Assembly: GCF_030683065.1 (NCBI RefSeq)
Contig: NZ_JAUXMX010000029.1
Span: 124,001-188,000, forward strand
From: Pseudomonas sp.
Lineage (GTDB): Bacteria > Pseudomonadota > Gammaproteobacteria > Pseudomonadales > Pseudomonadaceae
Length of the DNA: 64,000 bases
Direction of reading: 5' to 3'
In this document: positions 44,451-53,791 of the stretch, piece by piece
How the letters are laid out: each line of letters opens with the position of its first letter
Numbering within the stretch: the first letter of the stretch is position 1
Notes under the pieces: generated by a model
Told to the model about the DNA's origin: nothing
Database searches by the model: none
The model's input: only the letters and a program-made list of their open reading frames with translations
Position numbers and translations under genes: made by a program

Positions 44451-45752
44451 ATGCAGGTCAAACGCTTTTTCGCTGCCGATATGCGCCAAGCCATGAAGCT
44501 GGTTCGCGATGAGCTGGGCGCGGACGCCTCGATTATCGGTAACCGCCGGGTTGCCGGTGGTGTCGAACTGACTGCCGCACTGGACTACCAGATTCCCGCC
44601 GCACCTGCCCGGCAACCCAATCCGGCGCTGGAAGCCGAGTTGCGCCAGACCCAGGCGCGTATCGCCTCGGCTCAGGCCGAACTGGTTACGCGCACTCAGG
44701 CCGATGCCAGCAAGGATCGCCAACTGTTCGCTGAAGAGCCGGTAGCACCGCTTGATACCCTGGACACCGCGCTGCGCATGGCAGCGCCAGCGCCCATGAC
44801 GGCCAGCGACCAGGGCGCAATCGAGGCCATGCGCTCGGAGCTGCATGGCTTGCGTGAGTTGCTTGAAGGGCAGCTTGGTTCCATGGCCTGGGGGCAGATG
44901 CAGACGCGTCGTCCGCAGCAGGCCAACCTCTGGCGGCGCCTGCAGCGCATGGGCCTGCCTGCTGAGCTGTCGCGGGTATTGCTTGAGCGTGTAGCGAATG
45001 TGGCCGAGCCGCGCCAGGCCTGGGGCATGTTGCTCGCTCACCTGGCTCATGCGATCCAGGTGCCTAAGCAGGAGCCGCTGGAAGATGGCGGTGTGATTGC
45101 CTTGGTCGGCCCTGCCGGCATGGGTAAAACCACGACCCTGGCCAAGCTGGCCGCGCGTTATGTACTCAAGTACGGCGCCCAGCATGTCGCCCTGGTCAGC
45201 CTCGACAGCTACCGGATTGGTGCCCAGGAACAATTGAAGACCCTGGGGCGTATTCTCAATGTGCCAGTGACCCTGGTCGATCCGGGTCAATCATTGACCC
45301 AGGCCCTGGCGCCATTGGCGCGCAAACGTGTGGTGTTGATCGACAGTGCCGGCCTGCCGGCAAGTGATCCCGCCCTGCGCATGCAGCTCGAGACCCTGGC
45401 CAGTCGCGGTGTAAAGGCCAAGAATTATCTGGTACTGGCCGCAACCAGCCAGAGCCAGGTGCTCAAAGCGGCCTACCATAGCTATAAGCGCTGCGGCCTT
45501 TCCGGCTGCATCCTGACCAAACTGGACGAAGCTACCAGCCTGGGTGAAGTTTTAGGTCTGGCTATTGGCCAGCGTCTACCGGTAGCCTATCTAACTGATG
45601 GGCCACGGATTCCGGATGATTTGCAGGTGCCGCGCAGCCATCAATTGGTGAGCCGTGCGGTGGGACTGCAAAGCGCGGAGGAACCGAGTGAAGATACAAT
45701 GGCCGAGATGTTTGCCGGGCTTTATCAGCACCCGGCACGGCGCGCCGGCTAA
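44451..45752 (+). CDS. flhF: FlhF SRP-type GTPase, polar placement of the flagellum
   Basis: FlhF marks the cell pole for flagellar assembly and recruits FliF. The 433-residue protein has a variable B domain (about 1-160), an N domain and an SRP-type GTPase G domain. The G domain contains P-loop LVGPAGMGKTTTLAKLAARY, SLDSYRIGAQEQL, DSAGLPASDP in place of DTAGR, and TKLDEATSLGEVL. The Ser-Ala-Gly at G3 is usual for FlhF. It follows flhA by 15 bases. Confidence 0.95.
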   Translation: MQVKRFFAADMRQAMKLVRDELGADASIIGNRRVAGGVELTAALDYQIPAAPARQPNPALEAELRQTQARIASAQAELVTRTQADASKDRQLFAEEPVAPLDTLDTALRMAAPAPMTASDQGAIEAMRSELHGLRELLEGQLGSMAWGQMQTRRPQQANLWRRLQRMGLPAELSRVLLERVANVAEPRQAWGMLLAHLAHAIQVPKQEPLEDGGVIALVGPAGMGKTTTLAKLAARYVLKYGAQHVALVSLDSYRIGAQEQLKTLGRILNVPVTLVDPGQSLTQALAPLARKRVVLIDSAGLPASDPALRMQLETLASRGVKAKNYLVLAATSQSQVLKAAYHSYKRCGLSGCILTKLDEATSLGEVLGLAIGQRLPVAYLTDGPRIPDDLQVPRSHQLVSRAVGLQSAEEPSEDTMAEMFAGLYQHPARRAG

Positions 45753-45869
45753 TGGCCACAGCAGTAATGATTCAGCGATATGCGGCAATGCGTGGCGCCC
45801 GGCAGTGGTTTGGCGGATTTCCAGCAGCCACAGCCTCTCAGTCGAAGTCAGACAAGGTGTATAGATAAC

Positions 45870-46700
45870 ATGGGTATGCATCCCGTACAGGTGATTGCGG
45901 TGACCGGCGGCAAAGGTGGCGTCGGCAAGACCAATGTGTCGGTGAATCTGGCGCTGGCGCTGGCTGACCTTGGTCGGCGGGTGATGGTGATGGATGCCGA
46001 CTTGGGTCTGGCCAACATCGACGTGTTGCTGGGCCTTACGGCCAAGCGCACATTGGCCGATGTGATCAGTGGCGAGTGCGAGTTGCGCGATGTGGTGCTG
46101 CAAGGCCCCGGCGGCATTCGTGTGGTGCCTGCTGCTTCTGGCACGCAAAGCATGGTACAGCTCTCGCCGATGCAGCATGCCGGCCTGATTCAGGCCTTCA
46201 GCGACATCAGCGACAACCTTGATGTATTGATCGTCGATACCGCTGCCGGTATTGGTGATTCGGTGGTTAGCTTCGTGCGCGCAGCCCAGGAAGTGCTGGT
46301 AGTGGTGTGTGACGAGCCGACTTCGATCACAGACGCCTATGCACTGATAAAGCTGCTCAATCGCGACCATGGCATGAGCCGTTTCCGCGTGCTGGCGAAT
46401 ATGGCGCATAGCCCGCAGGAAGGTCGCAACCTGTTTGCTAAGCTGACCAAGGTTACCGACCGCTTCCTCGACGTCGCGCTGCAATATGTCGGTGCGGTGC
46501 CTTACGATGAATCGGTACGCAAGGCCGTGCAGAAACAGCGTGCGGTCTACGAAGCTTTCCCGCGGTCGAAGTGTTCCCTGGCGTTTAAAGCGATAGCTCA
46601 ACGAGTCGATGCGTGGCCATTACCGGCCAACCCGCGCGGCCATCTGGAGTTTTTCGTCGAGCGCCTGGTGCAGCAACCGACTGCGGATACGGCCATATGA
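45870..46700 (+). CDS. fleN: FleN (FlhG) MinD-like ATPase, flagellar number regulator
   Basis: FleN binds FleQ and limits flagella to one per pole. The 276-residue MinD-family protein has deviant Walker A VTGGKGGVGKTNVSVNLA, switch I DADLGLANIDVLLGL, and switch II VLIVDTAAGIGDSVV. A C-terminal amphipathic stretch, probably membrane-binding, is LEFFVERLVQQP. ATG 45870 (MGMHPVQ) is ten bases from AAGGTG; 45876 is possible. The frame open to 45780 lacks a start site. It overlaps fliA by four bases. Confidence 0.95.
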   Translation: MGMHPVQVIAVTGGKGGVGKTNVSVNLALALADLGRRVMVMDADLGLANIDVLLGLTAKRTLADVISGECELRDVVLQGPGGIRVVPAASGTQSMVQLSPMQHAGLIQAFSDISDNLDVLIVDTAAGIGDSVVSFVRAAQEVLVVVCDEPTSITDAYALIKLLNRDHGMSRFRVLANMAHSPQEGRNLFAKLTKVTDRFLDVALQYVGAVPYDESVRKAVQKQRAVYEAFPRSKCSLAFKAIAQRVDAWPLPANPRGHLEFFVERLVQQPTADTAI

Positions 46701-47443
46701 CAGCAGCTTCTGGACTCCGTATGTACAGCAAAGCTCAGACGCAGGACGCCCAGCACCAGTTGATCGAGCGCTATGCGCCCTTGGTCAAGCGGATCGCCTA
46801 TCACATGCTGGCGCGCTTGCCCGCCAATGTGCAGGTAGACGATTTGATCCAGGCCGGGATGATTGGCCTGCTCGAAGCCTCGAAAAAATACGACTCCAGT
46901 AAAGGTGCAAGTTTCGAAACATTCGCCGGCATTCGCATTCGCGGTTCGATGCTTGACGAGGTGCGAAAAGGTGATTGGGCGCCACGTTCGGTGCATCGCA
47001 ACAGCCGAATGGTCAGTGACGCAATTCGAGTAATTGAGGCCAGAACCGGTCGAGATGCTAAAGATCAAGAGGTTGCGGCCGAACTCCAATTGAGTCTCGA
47101 TGATTACTACGGCATTCTTGGCGACACTTTGGGCAGCCGGCTGTTCAGTTTCGACGATCTGATGCAGGACGGCGAACATGGCGGGTTGCGCGAAGATGCC
47201 AGCTCCAGTCACTCAGAACCCTCGGGAGAGCTGGAAGACGAGCGCTTCCAGGCGGCTTTGGCCGATGCTATCAGCCAGTTACCCGAGCGGGAGCGGTTGG
47301 TGTTGGCGTTGTATTACGATGAAGAACTGAACCTCAAGGAAATTGGTGAGGTTCTGGGGGTTAGCGAGTCGCGTGTTAGCCAGTTACATAGCCAGTGTGC
47401 CGCACGACTACGGGCACGATTGGTTGAGTGGCGCGCAAGATAA
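46697..47443 (+). CDS. fliA: FliA, flagellar sigma factor (sigma-28)
   Basis: FliA directs RNA polymerase to late genes such as fliC and is held in check by FlgM. The 248-residue protein has region 2 (YAPLVKRIAYHMLARLPANVQVDDLIQAGMIGLLEASKKYD), region 3 (VHRNSRMVSDAIRVIEARTGRDAKDQEVAAEL) and region 4 (LPERERLVLALYYDEELNLKEIGEVLGVSESRVSQLHSQ). ATG 46697 shares four bases with the fleN stop (ATGA). Its sites are visible before fliC and the second fliS. Confidence 0.96.
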   Translation: MTAASGLRMYSKAQTQDAQHQLIERYAPLVKRIAYHMLARLPANVQVDDLIQAGMIGLLEASKKYDSSKGASFETFAGIRIRGSMLDEVRKGDWAPRSVHRNSRMVSDAIRVIEARTGRDAKDQEVAAELQLSLDDYYGILGDTLGSRLFSFDDLMQDGEHGGLREDASSSHSEPSGELEDERFQAALADAISQLPERERLVLALYYDEELNLKEIGEVLGVSESRVSQLHSQCAARLRARLVEWRAR

Positions 47444-47461
47444 GCAGTTAAATCAGCAGGC

Positions 47462-47501
47462 CGTTACAAAAAAAGCTGGCGAGTTCAGTGACTTTGTAAC
47501 G
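47462..47501. promoter_or_regulatory. Inverted repeat CGTTACAAA-N22-TTTGTAACG between fliA and cheY
   Basis: Perfect 9-bp arms separated by 22 bases, in the 143-base gap before cheY. There is no T run after it, so it is not a classical terminator. It could be an operator or an mRNA structure. No sigma-28 site was found before cheY. Confidence 0.5.
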
Positions 47502-47586
47502 ACCTGTCAGGCCGGTTTCACGATTGAAAGCGTGCCCAGGTGCTGGGTTCGTTTGGGACTGTACGGAGGTCGACTTGGACAAAAAC

Positions 47587-47961
47587 ATGAAAATCCTCAT
47601 CGTTGATGATTTTTCAACGATGCGCCGGATCATCAAGAACCTTCTACGCGACTTGGGATTCACCAATACCGCAGAGGCTGACGATGGCACCACTGCATTG
47701 CCAATGCTGCACAGCGGCAGCTTTGATTTTCTGGTGACTGACTGGAATATGCCAGGCATGACCGGGATTGACCTGTTGCGTGCGGTGCGCGCAGACGAGC
47801 GTCTGAAGCACCTGCCGGTGTTGATGGTGACCGCTGAAGCGAAGCGCGATCAGATCATCGAGGCTGCACAAGCTGGGGTGAATGGCTATGTGGTTAAGCC
47901 ATTCACAGCCCAAGTGCTGAAGGAAAAGATTGAAAAAATCTTTGAGCGGGTCAACGGCTGA
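47587..47961 (+). CDS. cheY: CheY chemotaxis response regulator
   Basis: CheY-P binds FliM and reverses the motor. The 124-residue single receiver has Asp7/Asp8, phospho-acceptor Asp52 (VTDWNMPG), Thr82 and Lys104, all intact. ATG 47587 gives the family start MKILIVDD. The only strong ribosome site, ACGGAGGT at 47563-47570, better suits an in-frame TTG at 47575, which would add MDKN. First gene of the cheYZAB-motCD operon. Confidence 0.95.
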   Translation: MKILIVDDFSTMRRIIKNLLRDLGFTNTAEADDGTTALPMLHSGSFDFLVTDWNMPGMTGIDLLRAVRADERLKHLPVLMVTAEAKRDQIIEAAQAGVNGYVVKPFTAQVLKEKIEKIFERVNG

Positions 47962-47980
47962 TGTCTGCCGCGAGGGCACT

Positions 47981-48769
47981 ATGGAAAACGATGATTCCGC
48001 TAAGGGTGACTTCGAGTCAACCCTGAAAAGACATGCCCGCCACTTGGTGGAGAGCTTGGAACATGGTGATTTTGGCGAAGCAGTACAGCTGATCAATGAC
48101 CTCAATAAGGTTCGCGATCATGGCCTGTATCACGAGGTCGGCAAGCTCACGCGCGAACTGCACAACGCTATCGTCAATTTTCAGCTTGATCCCCGGGTAC
48201 CGCACGCCAAGGAAGTGTCGCAAATTACCGACGCGACCGAACGGCTGAATTATGTGGTGACGATGACCGAGAACGCGGCCAATCGCACCATGGATCTGGT
48301 TGAGCTGAGTTCTCCTCTGAGCAGCGGTATTGCTACCGAGGCGCATAGCCTGAGCGGCGACTGGGGGCGCTTCATGCGCCGGGAAATGGATGCTGAGGGT
48401 TTTCGCGACCTGGCCAAGCGTATTGAGTTGTTCCTGGCCAGTAGTGAGCGCGACAGCCTCCAGGTTTCTGCCCACCTCAACGATATTTTGCTCGCCCAGG
48501 ATTACCAGGATTTGACTGGCCAGGTGATCAAGCGAGTGACGCAATTGGTCACCGAAGTGGAAAGTAACCTGCTCAAATTGGTGCTGATGGCGAGTCAGGT
48601 TGATCGTTTTGCCGGCATCGAGCATGACCACGCCGTGTTGCGTGAGGAACAAAAACAACAAAAAGAGCCTTCCCACGGTGAAGGTCCGCAGATTCATGCC
48701 GATAAGCGTGAAGACGTCGCATCCAATCAGGATGATGTCGACGATCTGCTTTCCAGCCTGGGATTTTAG
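47981..48769 (+). CDS. cheZ: CheZ CheY-P phosphatase
   Basis: CheZ dephosphorylates CheY-P. The 262-residue helical protein has the catalytic region LAQDYQDLTGQVIKRV, whose Asp-Gln pair matches the family active site. Its C-terminal CheY-binding peptide NQDDVDDLLSSLGF (249-262) is almost the same as the E. coli tail. That peptide resembles segments in FliM, FliN and CheA here. The ATG at 47981 gives the usual 262 residues. Confidence 0.95.
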   Translation: MENDDSAKGDFESTLKRHARHLVESLEHGDFGEAVQLINDLNKVRDHGLYHEVGKLTRELHNAIVNFQLDPRVPHAKEVSQITDATERLNYVVTMTENAANRTMDLVELSSPLSSGIATEAHSLSGDWGRFMRREMDAEGFRDLAKRIELFLASSERDSLQVSAHLNDILLAQDYQDLTGQVIKRVTQLVTEVESNLLKLVLMASQVDRFAGIEHDHAVLREEQKQQKEPSHGEGPQIHADKREDVASNQDDVDDLLSSLGF

Positions 48770-48779
48770 GAGCACGTCT

Positions 48780-50969
48780 ATGAGCTTCGGCGCCGATGAA
48801 GAAATCCTCCAGGACTTCCTGGTTGAGGCCGGCGAGATTCTTGAATTATTGTCCGAGCAGTTGGTGGAGCTTGAGAGCCGCCCGGATGACATGAATCTGC
48901 TGAACGCTATTTTTCGCGGGTTTCATACCGTTAAAGGTGGCGCCGGTTTTCTCCAGCTCAATGAGCTGGTGGAATGCTGCCATATCGCAGAAAACGTTTT
49001 CGACATCCTGCGCAAGGGTGAGCGGCGCGTCGACTCCGAGTTGATGGATGTAGTGTTGGAAGCGCTCGACGCGGTCAACGGCATGTTCACTGAAGTGCGC
49101 GAACGCGTCCCCCCGACGCCAGCCACCCGGGAACTGCTGGCTGCGCTGACGCGCTTTGCCGAGCCGGCTGCGGCCGTTGTGGTCGAGCAGCCCATCGCTG
49201 AAGTTGTTGTTGCGATATCAGTGGCTGGCGCTGGCGACATTATCGACAACGAGTTCGAGCAGTTGCTCGATGCCATGGCTGAGTCGCCTGTCCCGTCGGT
49301 GAGTGCAAGCGTGGGCGGTGATGAAATCAGCGATGACGAGTTCGAGTCGTTGCTTGATGAGTTGCATGGCAAGGGCCAGTTCGCGGCGGGCGCAGCTGCG
49401 GTGCCAGTCGCTGCTCCAGTTGCTGCGCCGGTTGCGCCAGCGGCTGGAGACGAGATCAGCGACGATGAATTCGAGGCGCTGCTCGACCAGTTGCACGGCA
49501 AGGGTCAGTTCGCCGCCCCTGCCGAGCCTGCTGTTGCTGTTGTGCCGCCTCCGGTTGCAGCACCCGCTGCGCCAGCGGCAGGCGATAATATCAGCGACGA
49601 TGAGTTCGAGGCGCTGCTTGATCAGCTGCATGGCAAAGGCAAGTTCGTCGAGCCGGCCGTGACCGTCAAGGCGCCTGTCCCGGCGCCTGCGCCTTCGGCT
49701 GCGGTCGCGCCAGTTACACCGGCCAAGCAGCCCGAGACCAAGATTGTTCCGCCGAAAGCACCCGTCGCCGCAGTTGCTGATAAGCCACAAGCGCCTAGTG
49801 AGGCGGAAACCACCGTGCGGGTTGATACCGCGCGTCTGGACGAAATCATGAATATGGTTGGCGAACTGGTGCTGGTGCGTAACCGTCTGGTGCGGCTGGG
49901 CTCCAACAGCGGCGATGAGGCCATGGCCAAGGCCGTGTCCAACCTCGACGTGGTGACCGCTGACTTGCAGACGGCGGTGATGAAAACGCGCATGCAGCCG
50001 ATCAAGAAAGTCTTCGGCCGCTTTCCACGCCTGGTTCGGGACTTGGCACGCAGCCTGAAGAAAGAGATCAACCTTGAACTGGTCGGTGAAGAAACCGATC
50101 TGGACAAGAACCTGGTCGAGGCACTGGCCGACCCGCTGGTGCACTTGGTGCGTAATGCCGTCGACCATGGCATCGAAACTCCGCAAGAGCGTGAAGCTTC
50201 TGGTAAGTCGCGCGGCGGCAAGGTTGTGCTGTCGGCCGAGCAGGAAGGCGATCATATCCTGCTGTCGATCTCCGATGATGGCAAAGGCATGGATGCTGAT
50301 GTGCTGCGTGCCAAGGCCGTGGAGAAGGGCCTGTTGGACAAGGATGCTGCCGATCGGCTCAGCGAGTTCGAATGCTACAACCTGATCTTCGCACCAGGTT
50401 TCTCGACCAAGACCGAGATCTCCGATGTGTCCGGTCGCGGGGTTGGCATGGACGTGGTGAAGACCAAGATTTCCCAGCTCAACGGCACGGTCAACGTGTT
50501 CTCGGTCCAGGGGCAGGGGTCGAAGATCGTTATCAAGGTGCCGCTAACCTTGGCGATCATGCCGACGCTGATGGTGATGTTGGGCAACCAGGCGTTTGCT
50601 TTTCCGCTGGTCAACGTCAACGAAATCTTCCACCTCGACCTGTCGCGCACAAATGTGGTCGATGGCCAGGAAGTAGTGATCGTGCGTGACAAGGCATTGC
50701 CGCTGTTCTACCTCAAGCGCTGGTTGGTCCGCAGTGCTGCCCACGAGGAGCAAGGCGAGGGCCACGTGGTGATTCTTACTGTCGGTAACCAGCGCATCGG
50801 TTTTGTCGTTGACCAGTTGGTCGGTCAGGAGGAAGTGGTGATCAAGCCGTTGGGCAAAATGCTCCAGGGCACTCCGGGTATGTCCGGTGCGACCATTACC
50901 GGTGATGGGCGTATCGCCTTGATTCTCGACGTGCCGAGCATGCTCAAGCGCTACGCACGGCGCATCTGA
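48780..50969 (+). CDS. cheA: CheA chemotaxis histidine kinase with repeated linker motifs
   Basis: CheA phosphorylates CheY and CheB in response to receptors. The 729-residue protein has Hpt domain P1 (about 1-105; phospho-His49 in [10 protein letters not shown]) and dimer domain P3 from about 346 ([25 protein letters not shown]). ATPase P4 ([27 protein letters not shown]) and CheW-like P5 follow. Between P1 and P3 lies an Ala/Pro-rich linker with three near-identical motifs, [19 protein letters not shown] type, at residues 180-201, 223-244 and 268-289, and a weaker one at 152-166. I see no obvious globular P2 domain. ATG 48780 follows TAGGAG. Confidence 0.96.
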   Translation: MSFGADEEILQDFLVEAGEILELLSEQLVELESRPDDMNLLNAIFRGFHTVKGGAGFLQLNELVECCHIAENVFDILRKGERRVDSELMDVVLEALDAVNGMFTEVRERVPPTPATRELLAALTRFAEPAAAVVVEQPIAEVVVAISVAGAGDIIDNEFEQLLDAMAESPVPSVSASVGGDEISDDEFESLLDELHGKGQFAAGAAAVPVAAPVAAPVAPAAGDEISDDEFEALLDQLHGKGQFAAPAEPAVAVVPPPVAAPAAPAAGDNISDDEFEALLDQLHGKGKFVEPAVTVKAPVPAPAPSAAVAPVTPAKQPETKIVPPKAPVAAVADKPQAPSEAETTVRVDTARLDEIMNMVGELVLVRNRLVRLGSNSGDEAMAKAVSNLDVVTADLQTAVMKTRMQPIKKVFGRFPRLVRDLARSLKKEINLELVGEETDLDKNLVEALADPLVHLVRNAVDHGIETPQEREASGKSRGGKVVLSAEQEGDHILLSISDDGKGMDADVLRAKAVEKGLLDKDAADRLSEFECYNLIFAPGFSTKTEISDVSGRGVGMDVVKTKISQLNGTVNVFSVQGQGSKIVIKVPLTLAIMPTLMVMLGNQAFAFPLVNVNEIFHLDLSRTNVVDGQEVVIVRDKALPLFYLKRWLVRSAAHEEQGEGHVVILTVGNQRIGFVVDQLVGQEEVVIKPLGKMLQGTPGMSGATITGDGRIALILDVPSMLKRYARRI

Positions 50970-51012
50970 TTGTTCGCGGCGCCGGCTCAGGTCGCGCCGT
51001 TTAGGAGTTTTT

Positions 51013-52125
51013 ATGGTGGTCAAGGTGTTGGTGGTGGATGACTCCGGCTTTTTTCGCCGGCGCGTTTCGGAGATTCTTTCGAGTGATCCGAACATTCAGG
51101 TGGTAGGTACCGCGACCAATGGCCGCGAAGCCATCGATCAAGCGCTGGCGCTCAAGCCTGATGTGATCACCATGGACTACGAGATGCCAATGATGGACGG
51201 CATCACGGCAGTAAAAAACATCATGCAGCGCTGCCCGACGGCCGTACTCATGTTCTCTTCACTGACTCACGAAGGCGCTCGCGTCACTCTCGATGCGCTG
51301 GATGCCGGCGCGGCAGATTTTCTGCCGAAGAATTTCGAGGACATCTCGCGCAATCCGGAGAAGGTCAAGCAACTGCTTTGCGAAAGGATTCACACGGTCG
51401 CGCGCAGTAATCGTCGCAGTTTGAGTTCCGCCCCAGTGCCGAGCGTCAGCACGCCGGGAAAGCCGGCAGCGCTCAGTAATTTTGCCCGCCCTGGCGTTAG
51501 CACAGCGGCGCCAGTGCCAGCCCCGGCGCCAGTTACTGCGCGCGTCAGTGCACCCAAGCGCAAGTCCTACAAGCTGGTGGCCATCGGTACTTCTACCGGT
51601 GGTCCTGTGGCGCTGCAGCGCGTATTGACCCAGTTGCCGGCCAACTTCCCGGCACCTCTGGTGCTGATCCAGCACATGCCCGCGGCCTTTACCAAGGCAT
51701 TTGCCGAGCGCCTGGATAAACTGTGCAAGATCAACGTCAAGGAAGCCGAGGATGGTGATCTGCTGCGCCCTGGGTTGGCACTGCTGGCCCCTGGCGGCAA
51801 GCAGATGATGATCGACAGTCGCGGCGCGGTGAGGATTCTGCCGGGCGACGAGCGTTTGAACTACAAGCCTTGCGTCGACATTACGTTTGGCTCGGCGGCC
51901 AAGTCCTTTCGCGACAAGGTACTGGCTGTGGTATTGACCGGTATGGGTGCCGATGGTCGCGAGGGTGCGCGCCTGCTCAAGCAGGAGGGCAGTCAGGTGT
52001 GGGCGCAGGATGAGGCCAGTTGCGTGATCTATGGCATGCCGATGGCGGTGGTCAAGGCCAATCTGGCTGATGCAATTTATAGCCTCGACGACATGGGTCG
52101 GTATTTGACCGAGGCTTGCGTGTAA
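51013..52125 (+). CDS. cheB: CheB receptor methylesterase/deamidase
   Basis: CheB removes receptor methyl groups when phosphorylated. The 370-residue protein has a receiver (Asp9/10, acceptor Asp55 in [11 protein letters not shown]), a Pro/Ala linker and the esterase domain. The catalytic Ser is in GTSTGGP, His in LIQHMP and Asp in [16 protein letters not shown] precedes ATG 51013. Its stop overlaps the motC ATG by one base. Confidence 0.96.
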   Translation: MVVKVLVVDDSGFFRRRVSEILSSDPNIQVVGTATNGREAIDQALALKPDVITMDYEMPMMDGITAVKNIMQRCPTAVLMFSSLTHEGARVTLDALDAGAADFLPKNFEDISRNPEKVKQLLCERIHTVARSNRRSLSSAPVPSVSTPGKPAALSNFARPGVSTAAPVPAPAPVTARVSAPKRKSYKLVAIGTSTGGPVALQRVLTQLPANFPAPLVLIQHMPAAFTKAFAERLDKLCKINVKEAEDGDLLRPGLALLAPGGKQMMIDSRGAVRILPGDERLNYKPCVDITFGSAAKSFRDKVLAVVLTGMGADGREGARLLKQEGSQVWAQDEASCVIYGMPMAVVKANLADAIYSLDDMGRYLTEACV

Positions 52126-52865
52126 TGGATGTACTGAGCCTGATTGGGGTCATCCTGGCGTTCGTCGCCATTCTGGGTGGCAACTATCTGGAGGGCGGTC
52201 ATGTGGCGGCCCTGCTCAACGGTCCGGCGGCGTTGATTGTGATTGGCGGCACCCTGGGGGCTGCTTTTCTGCAAGCCCCGGTGAATGTATTCAAACGCTC
52301 CCTGGTTATTCTGCGTTGGATATTCTTCCCGCCCCGTATCGACCTGGCTGGTGGCATCGAGCATGTCGTCGGTTGGAGCATGACCGCACGCAAGGAAGGT
52401 CTGCTCGGCCTTGAGGCCGTGGCGGATGCCGAGGTCGACCCCTACGCGCGCAAAGGCCTGCAGTTGCTGGTTGATGGCGCCGAACCCGAAGCTATTCGCA
52501 GCATCCTTGAGGTCGACCTGTATACCCAGGAGGGCCGCGACATCCAGGCGGCCAAGGTCTACGAAAGCATGGGCGGTTACGCACCGACCATCGGCATCAT
52601 TGGCGCGGTGATGGGTTTGATCCATGTGATGGGCAATCTGGCCGACCCGAGCAAGCTCGGCAGCGGCATTGCTGTGGCCTTTGTCGCCACCATCTACGGG
52701 GTGGGAATTGCCAACCTGCTGTTGCTGCCGATTGGCAACAAGCTCAAGGCCGTCGCCTTGCGTCAGTCACTCTACCGCGAGATGTTGCTGGAGGGCATTC
52801 TGTCGATTGCCGAAGGTGAAAACCCACGCTCCATCGAGTTGAAGCTGCAAGGCTTCATGGAGTAG
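52125..52865 (+). CDS. motC: MotC flagellar stator subunit (MotA family)
   Basis: MotC pairs with MotD as one of two stator systems in Pseudomonas; it conducts ions and pushes on FliG. The 246-residue protein has the MotA/ExbB layout: two N-terminal helices (LIGVILAFVAILGGN; AALIVIGGTLGAAFL), a cytoplasmic loop and two C-terminal helices (GYAPTIGIIGAVMGLIHVM; GSGIAVAFVATIYGVGIANLLLLPI). ATG 52125 overlaps the cheB stop. MotAB is not in this window. Confidence 0.95.
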   Translation: MDVLSLIGVILAFVAILGGNYLEGGHVAALLNGPAALIVIGGTLGAAFLQAPVNVFKRSLVILRWIFFPPRIDLAGGIEHVVGWSMTARKEGLLGLEAVADAEVDPYARKGLQLLVDGAEPEAIRSILEVDLYTQEGRDIQAAKVYESMGGYAPTIGIIGAVMGLIHVMGNLADPSKLGSGIAVAFVATIYGVGIANLLLLPIGNKLKAVALRQSLYREMLLEGILSIAEGENPRSIELKLQGFME

Positions 52866-52867
52866 TC

Positions 52868-53740
52868 ATGGCTCGTCGCAGGCGCCACGAGGAGCACGAA
52901 AACCATGAGCGATGGCTGGTCTCCTACGCGGACTTCATTACCCTGTTGTTTGCTTTTTTCGTGGTCATGTACTCGATGTCCTCGGTTAACGAGGGTAAAT
53001 ACAAGATTCTTTCGGACAGCCTGACCGGGGTGTTCAGTCAGCCGGAGCGGGCGATCAAGCCTATACCTGTGGGTGATCTGCGCCCGCGCACCACCGAGCC
53101 GGATCGCGCGCCGCTCGATGAGGACGAGCCGGGCGGGCAGCCCGCGGACTCTCTGCAAAATATTGCCGATAGCATGCGCCAGGCCTTCGCTGGGTTGATT
53201 GACGCCAAGCAACTGAAAGTGAGTGGCAATGAGTTGTGGGTCGAGATCGAGCTCAGTTCCAGCCTGCTGTTCCCCAGTGGCGATGCCCTGCCGAACAATA
53301 CGGCATTCGATCTTATCGAGACGATTGCCAAAATTCTGGCGCCCTACGAGAACCCGGTACATGTCGAGGGCTTTACCGACAACCTGCCGATTAACACTGC
53401 GCAGTATCCAACCAATTGGGAGTTGTCTGCCGCTCGGGCGGCCAGCATCGTGCGCATGCTGGCGATGGATGGCGTCAACCCCGGGCGGCTGGCGTCAGTC
53501 GGCTATGGCGAGTTTCAGCCGGTGGCTGACAATGCGTCGGCTGAAGGTCGGGCACGCAACCGACGGGTGGTATTGGTGGTCTCGCGCAACCTGGATGTTC
53601 GGCGCAGCGTAAGTGGCGTGGGCAGTTCCAATGCGCGCCCTGATAGCGCCTTGCAGCGGGCTGGCACGCAACCTGCACCACCGCCTGCAGTACAGGCCCC
53701 GCCAGCGGGTGCCGTCAATCCTCCGTCGTTTGCCCCTTAG
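52868..53740 (+). CDS. motD: MotD flagellar stator subunit (MotB family)
   Basis: MotD anchors the stator to peptidoglycan and carries the ion-binding Asp. The 290-residue protein has a basic, His-rich N-terminus and one membrane helix with SYADFITLLFAFFVVMYSMSS (Asp22 is the ion-binding residue). A linker and an OmpA-like peptidoglycan-binding domain follow (about 110-240: VEGFTDNLPINTAQYPTNWELSAARAASIVRML ... GRARNRRVVLVVSR), then a Pro/Ala-rich tail. Confidence 0.95.
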   Translation: MARRRRHEEHENHERWLVSYADFITLLFAFFVVMYSMSSVNEGKYKILSDSLTGVFSQPERAIKPIPVGDLRPRTTEPDRAPLDEDEPGGQPADSLQNIADSMRQAFAGLIDAKQLKVSGNELWVEIELSSSLLFPSGDALPNNTAFDLIETIAKILAPYENPVHVEGFTDNLPINTAQYPTNWELSAARAASIVRMLAMDGVNPGRLASVGYGEFQPVADNASAEGRARNRRVVLVVSRNLDVRRSVSGVGSSNARPDSALQRAGTQPAPPPAVQAPPAGAVNPPSFAP

Positions 53741-53791
53741 GGCGACGCCTGTTCTCGGTAGGGTCTGAATCATGCCGGGAGGACAAACAAG

